Source: an uncultured Peptococcaceae bacterium (GTDB taxonomy: Bacteria > Bacillota > Desulfotomaculia > Desulfotomaculales > Desulfallaceae). From it: a stretch of 13,598 bases of DNA. The notes beneath the pieces were generated by a model. The model saw only the letters and a list, made by a program, of their open reading frames with translations. It was not told the DNA's origin and did no database searches. The number at the start of each line of letters is the position of its first letter. Position 1 is the first letter of the stretch. Positions 12,864 through 13,598 of this stretch are shown here, piece after piece. The translations under genes and the position numbers were made by a program. The stretch is taken from assembly GCA_913064925.1 (NCBI GenBank), contig CAJYBN010000060.1, positions 1 to 13,598 on the forward strand, in the 5' to 3' direction.

Positions 12864-13312
12864 CTCCTTTCGGTTTCCCGGTCCCTTAGGGGAGAGGCGT
12901 TTTACGCGCGCTAAAATAAAGCGCGCCGGGATCGCCCCTAACCCGTGATTGTGCCCGTCGCCAAGGTTATCTCCGGCTTACACGTCCGCTTCACTGCCCC
13001 GTTTCCCCAGGGGCTGTTTAGAACCTCCCGCCCCAAATGAGCGGGCGGGGAAGCCTTTGCAGGCGTTCCACGGAGCCAGTGCGGCAAACTCGGGCGAGAT
13101 CCGCCGGTGGCATCACCGGGATAACTCAGGTCCGGGGAAAACCCCAGGGGACCTCTGCCGCCCGGAGGGCGACAGGAAGGGTATGCTCCCTTCAGGCATA
13201 ATAGTCACCGGAGGCCGATAGGCCTGCCTCCTTACGAAAGCGGGCCTGCGGGGTTAACCGGCAAGCCCGCCTCCTTTAGGGGGCGGGTGCGGTGACAATA
13301 TAGGAATTGAGC
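12864..13312 (-). ncRNA. Long omega RNA of IscB 2, with putative guide at its 5' end
   Basis: About 430 bases of very GC-rich, hairpin-dense sequence lie between the iscB 2 ribosome site and the left-end GTCA at 13296. Stems seen include GCGCGC/GCGCGC (12906-12911 with 12921-12926), CCCGCCC/GGGCGGG (within 13027-13051) and the left-end 22-bp palindrome (13266-13287). GTTATCTCCGG (12966-12976) can pair with CCGGGATAAC (13116-13125), the same long-range element as in the omega RNA of IscB 1. The guide would be about 13297-13312 (GCTCAATTCCTATATT on the minus strand). The region is longer than typical omega RNAs. Confidence 0.7.
13266..13287. repeat. 22-bp palindromic repeat, left-end copy
   Basis: Direct copy of 11594-11615. 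On the minus strand it follows GTCACCGCA and forms the first hairpin of the omega RNA and left end. Confidence 0.9.
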
Positions 13313-13397
13313 ACTACAGCAAAAGATACCTGTATTAATATTTCATAACGGGTAACGTAGAACCAAAAAAATGGACACTAATTGGACAGGCCTTTAA

Positions 13398-13595
13398 AGA
13401 CGGAATATCGCCACTGCAAGTTGGCTTACAGACCTGCGCCGCAAGAATATAGCTCATGCATCTCCGTCCAGTGCATACCGGGTTTTAAAAGAGGCCAACT
13501 TGATAGCGGCCTACAATCCGCCGAAAAAGCCTGTCCAAAAGCGCGAGATAAAAGCTGACGGTCCCAACCAGGTATGGAGGATTGATATCACCTAA
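13398..13595 (+). pseudogene. Remnant of a DDE (rve integrase-type) transposase
   Basis: The plus-strand frame reads HASPSSAYRVLKEANLI, NPPKKPVQKREIKADG and PNQVWRIDIT, then TAA at 13593. This is the linker leading into the integrase core of IS3/IS481-like transposases, where PNQVW.xDIT carries the first catalytic Asp. The stop falls immediately after that Asp, where DITYL is expected, and there is no start codon upstream (in-frame TAA at 13395), so it is truncated at both ends or frameshifted. TGGACACTAATTGGACAGG near 13371-13390 resembles the end of such an element. The window ends here. Confidence 0.7.
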
Positions 13596-13598
13596 ATT

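Larger units (their letters stand above)
11575..13296 (-). mobile_element. IscB element 2 (long omega RNA + divergent iscB, no transposase)
   Basis: The unit runs from GTCA at 13296 on the minus strand, through a roughly 430-base structured RNA region and a divergent iscB, to the right-end hairpin at 11583-11626. The same 22-bp hairpin sequence appears inside both ends (11594-11615 and 13266-13287, same orientation), which ties the two ends to one element. No transposase gene is present. The right tip is approximate. Confidence 0.75.

Noticed and set aside
12949..13221. 90-codon plus-strand frame upstream of iscB 2
   Set aside because: It is antisense to the long omega RNA; Pro/Arg/Gly-rich translation caused by GC-rich stems.

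Overview
The window looks like an anaerobic, probably acetogenic or sulfate-reducing, Clostridia-type Firmicute (Moorella/Desulfotomaculum-like). The grounds are the gene set (flavodiiron protein, high-molecular-weight rubredoxin, desulfoferrodoxin, rubrerythrins, a small sirohaem reductase and a core-MetE-like protein) and strong purine-rich ribosome binding sites. This lineage call is inferred from gene families, not from a phylogenetic marker. Every convincing gene except a short stub at each window edge is on the minus strand, so transcription runs from high to low coordinates.

Layout, left to right. 1-87: possible 3' end of an unrecognised plus-strand gene. About 150-2010: an IS200/IS605-type element with end hairpins, a tnpB and a tnpA broken by one frameshift. 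2087-8774: an oxygen/NO-defence and redox cluster. In transcription order it holds a ferritin-like protein, rubrerythrin, flavodiiron protein (fprA), desulfoferrodoxin, a flavin-reductase/rubredoxin fusion (hrb), an iron-sulfur flavoprotein, a small sirohaem sulfite/nitrite reductase and a MetE/UroD-like protein, with a weak terminator at the end. 8868-9800: the wreck of a second such operon: an intact 50-residue rubredoxin, a frameshifted N-terminal piece of a second flavodiiron protein, a structured insertion remnant, and a rubrerythrin 3' pseudogene with a 13-bp tandem duplication. 9850-13296: two back-to-back IscB (OMEGA) elements, each with a long structured RNA region upstream and a terminal hairpin at the stop codon. 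They are separated by only about 160 bp of older DNA that probably carried the rubredoxin promoter. 13398-13595: a DDE (rve) transposase remnant.

How it fits together. Electrons from NAD(P)H can pass through Hrb or rubredoxin to FprA (O2 or NO reduction), desulfoferrodoxin (superoxide) and rubrerythrin (peroxide). The iron-sulfur flavoprotein and sirohaem protein are plausible extra carriers or reductases.

The most interesting part is the RNA-guided nuclease content: one TnpB and two quite different IscBs, three OMEGA-type loci in under 14 kb. The two IscB-associated RNAs share a conserved long-range stem although their proteins and lengths differ. The second IscB has an altered RuvC-I motif, a different HNH core and an RNA region of about 430 nt.
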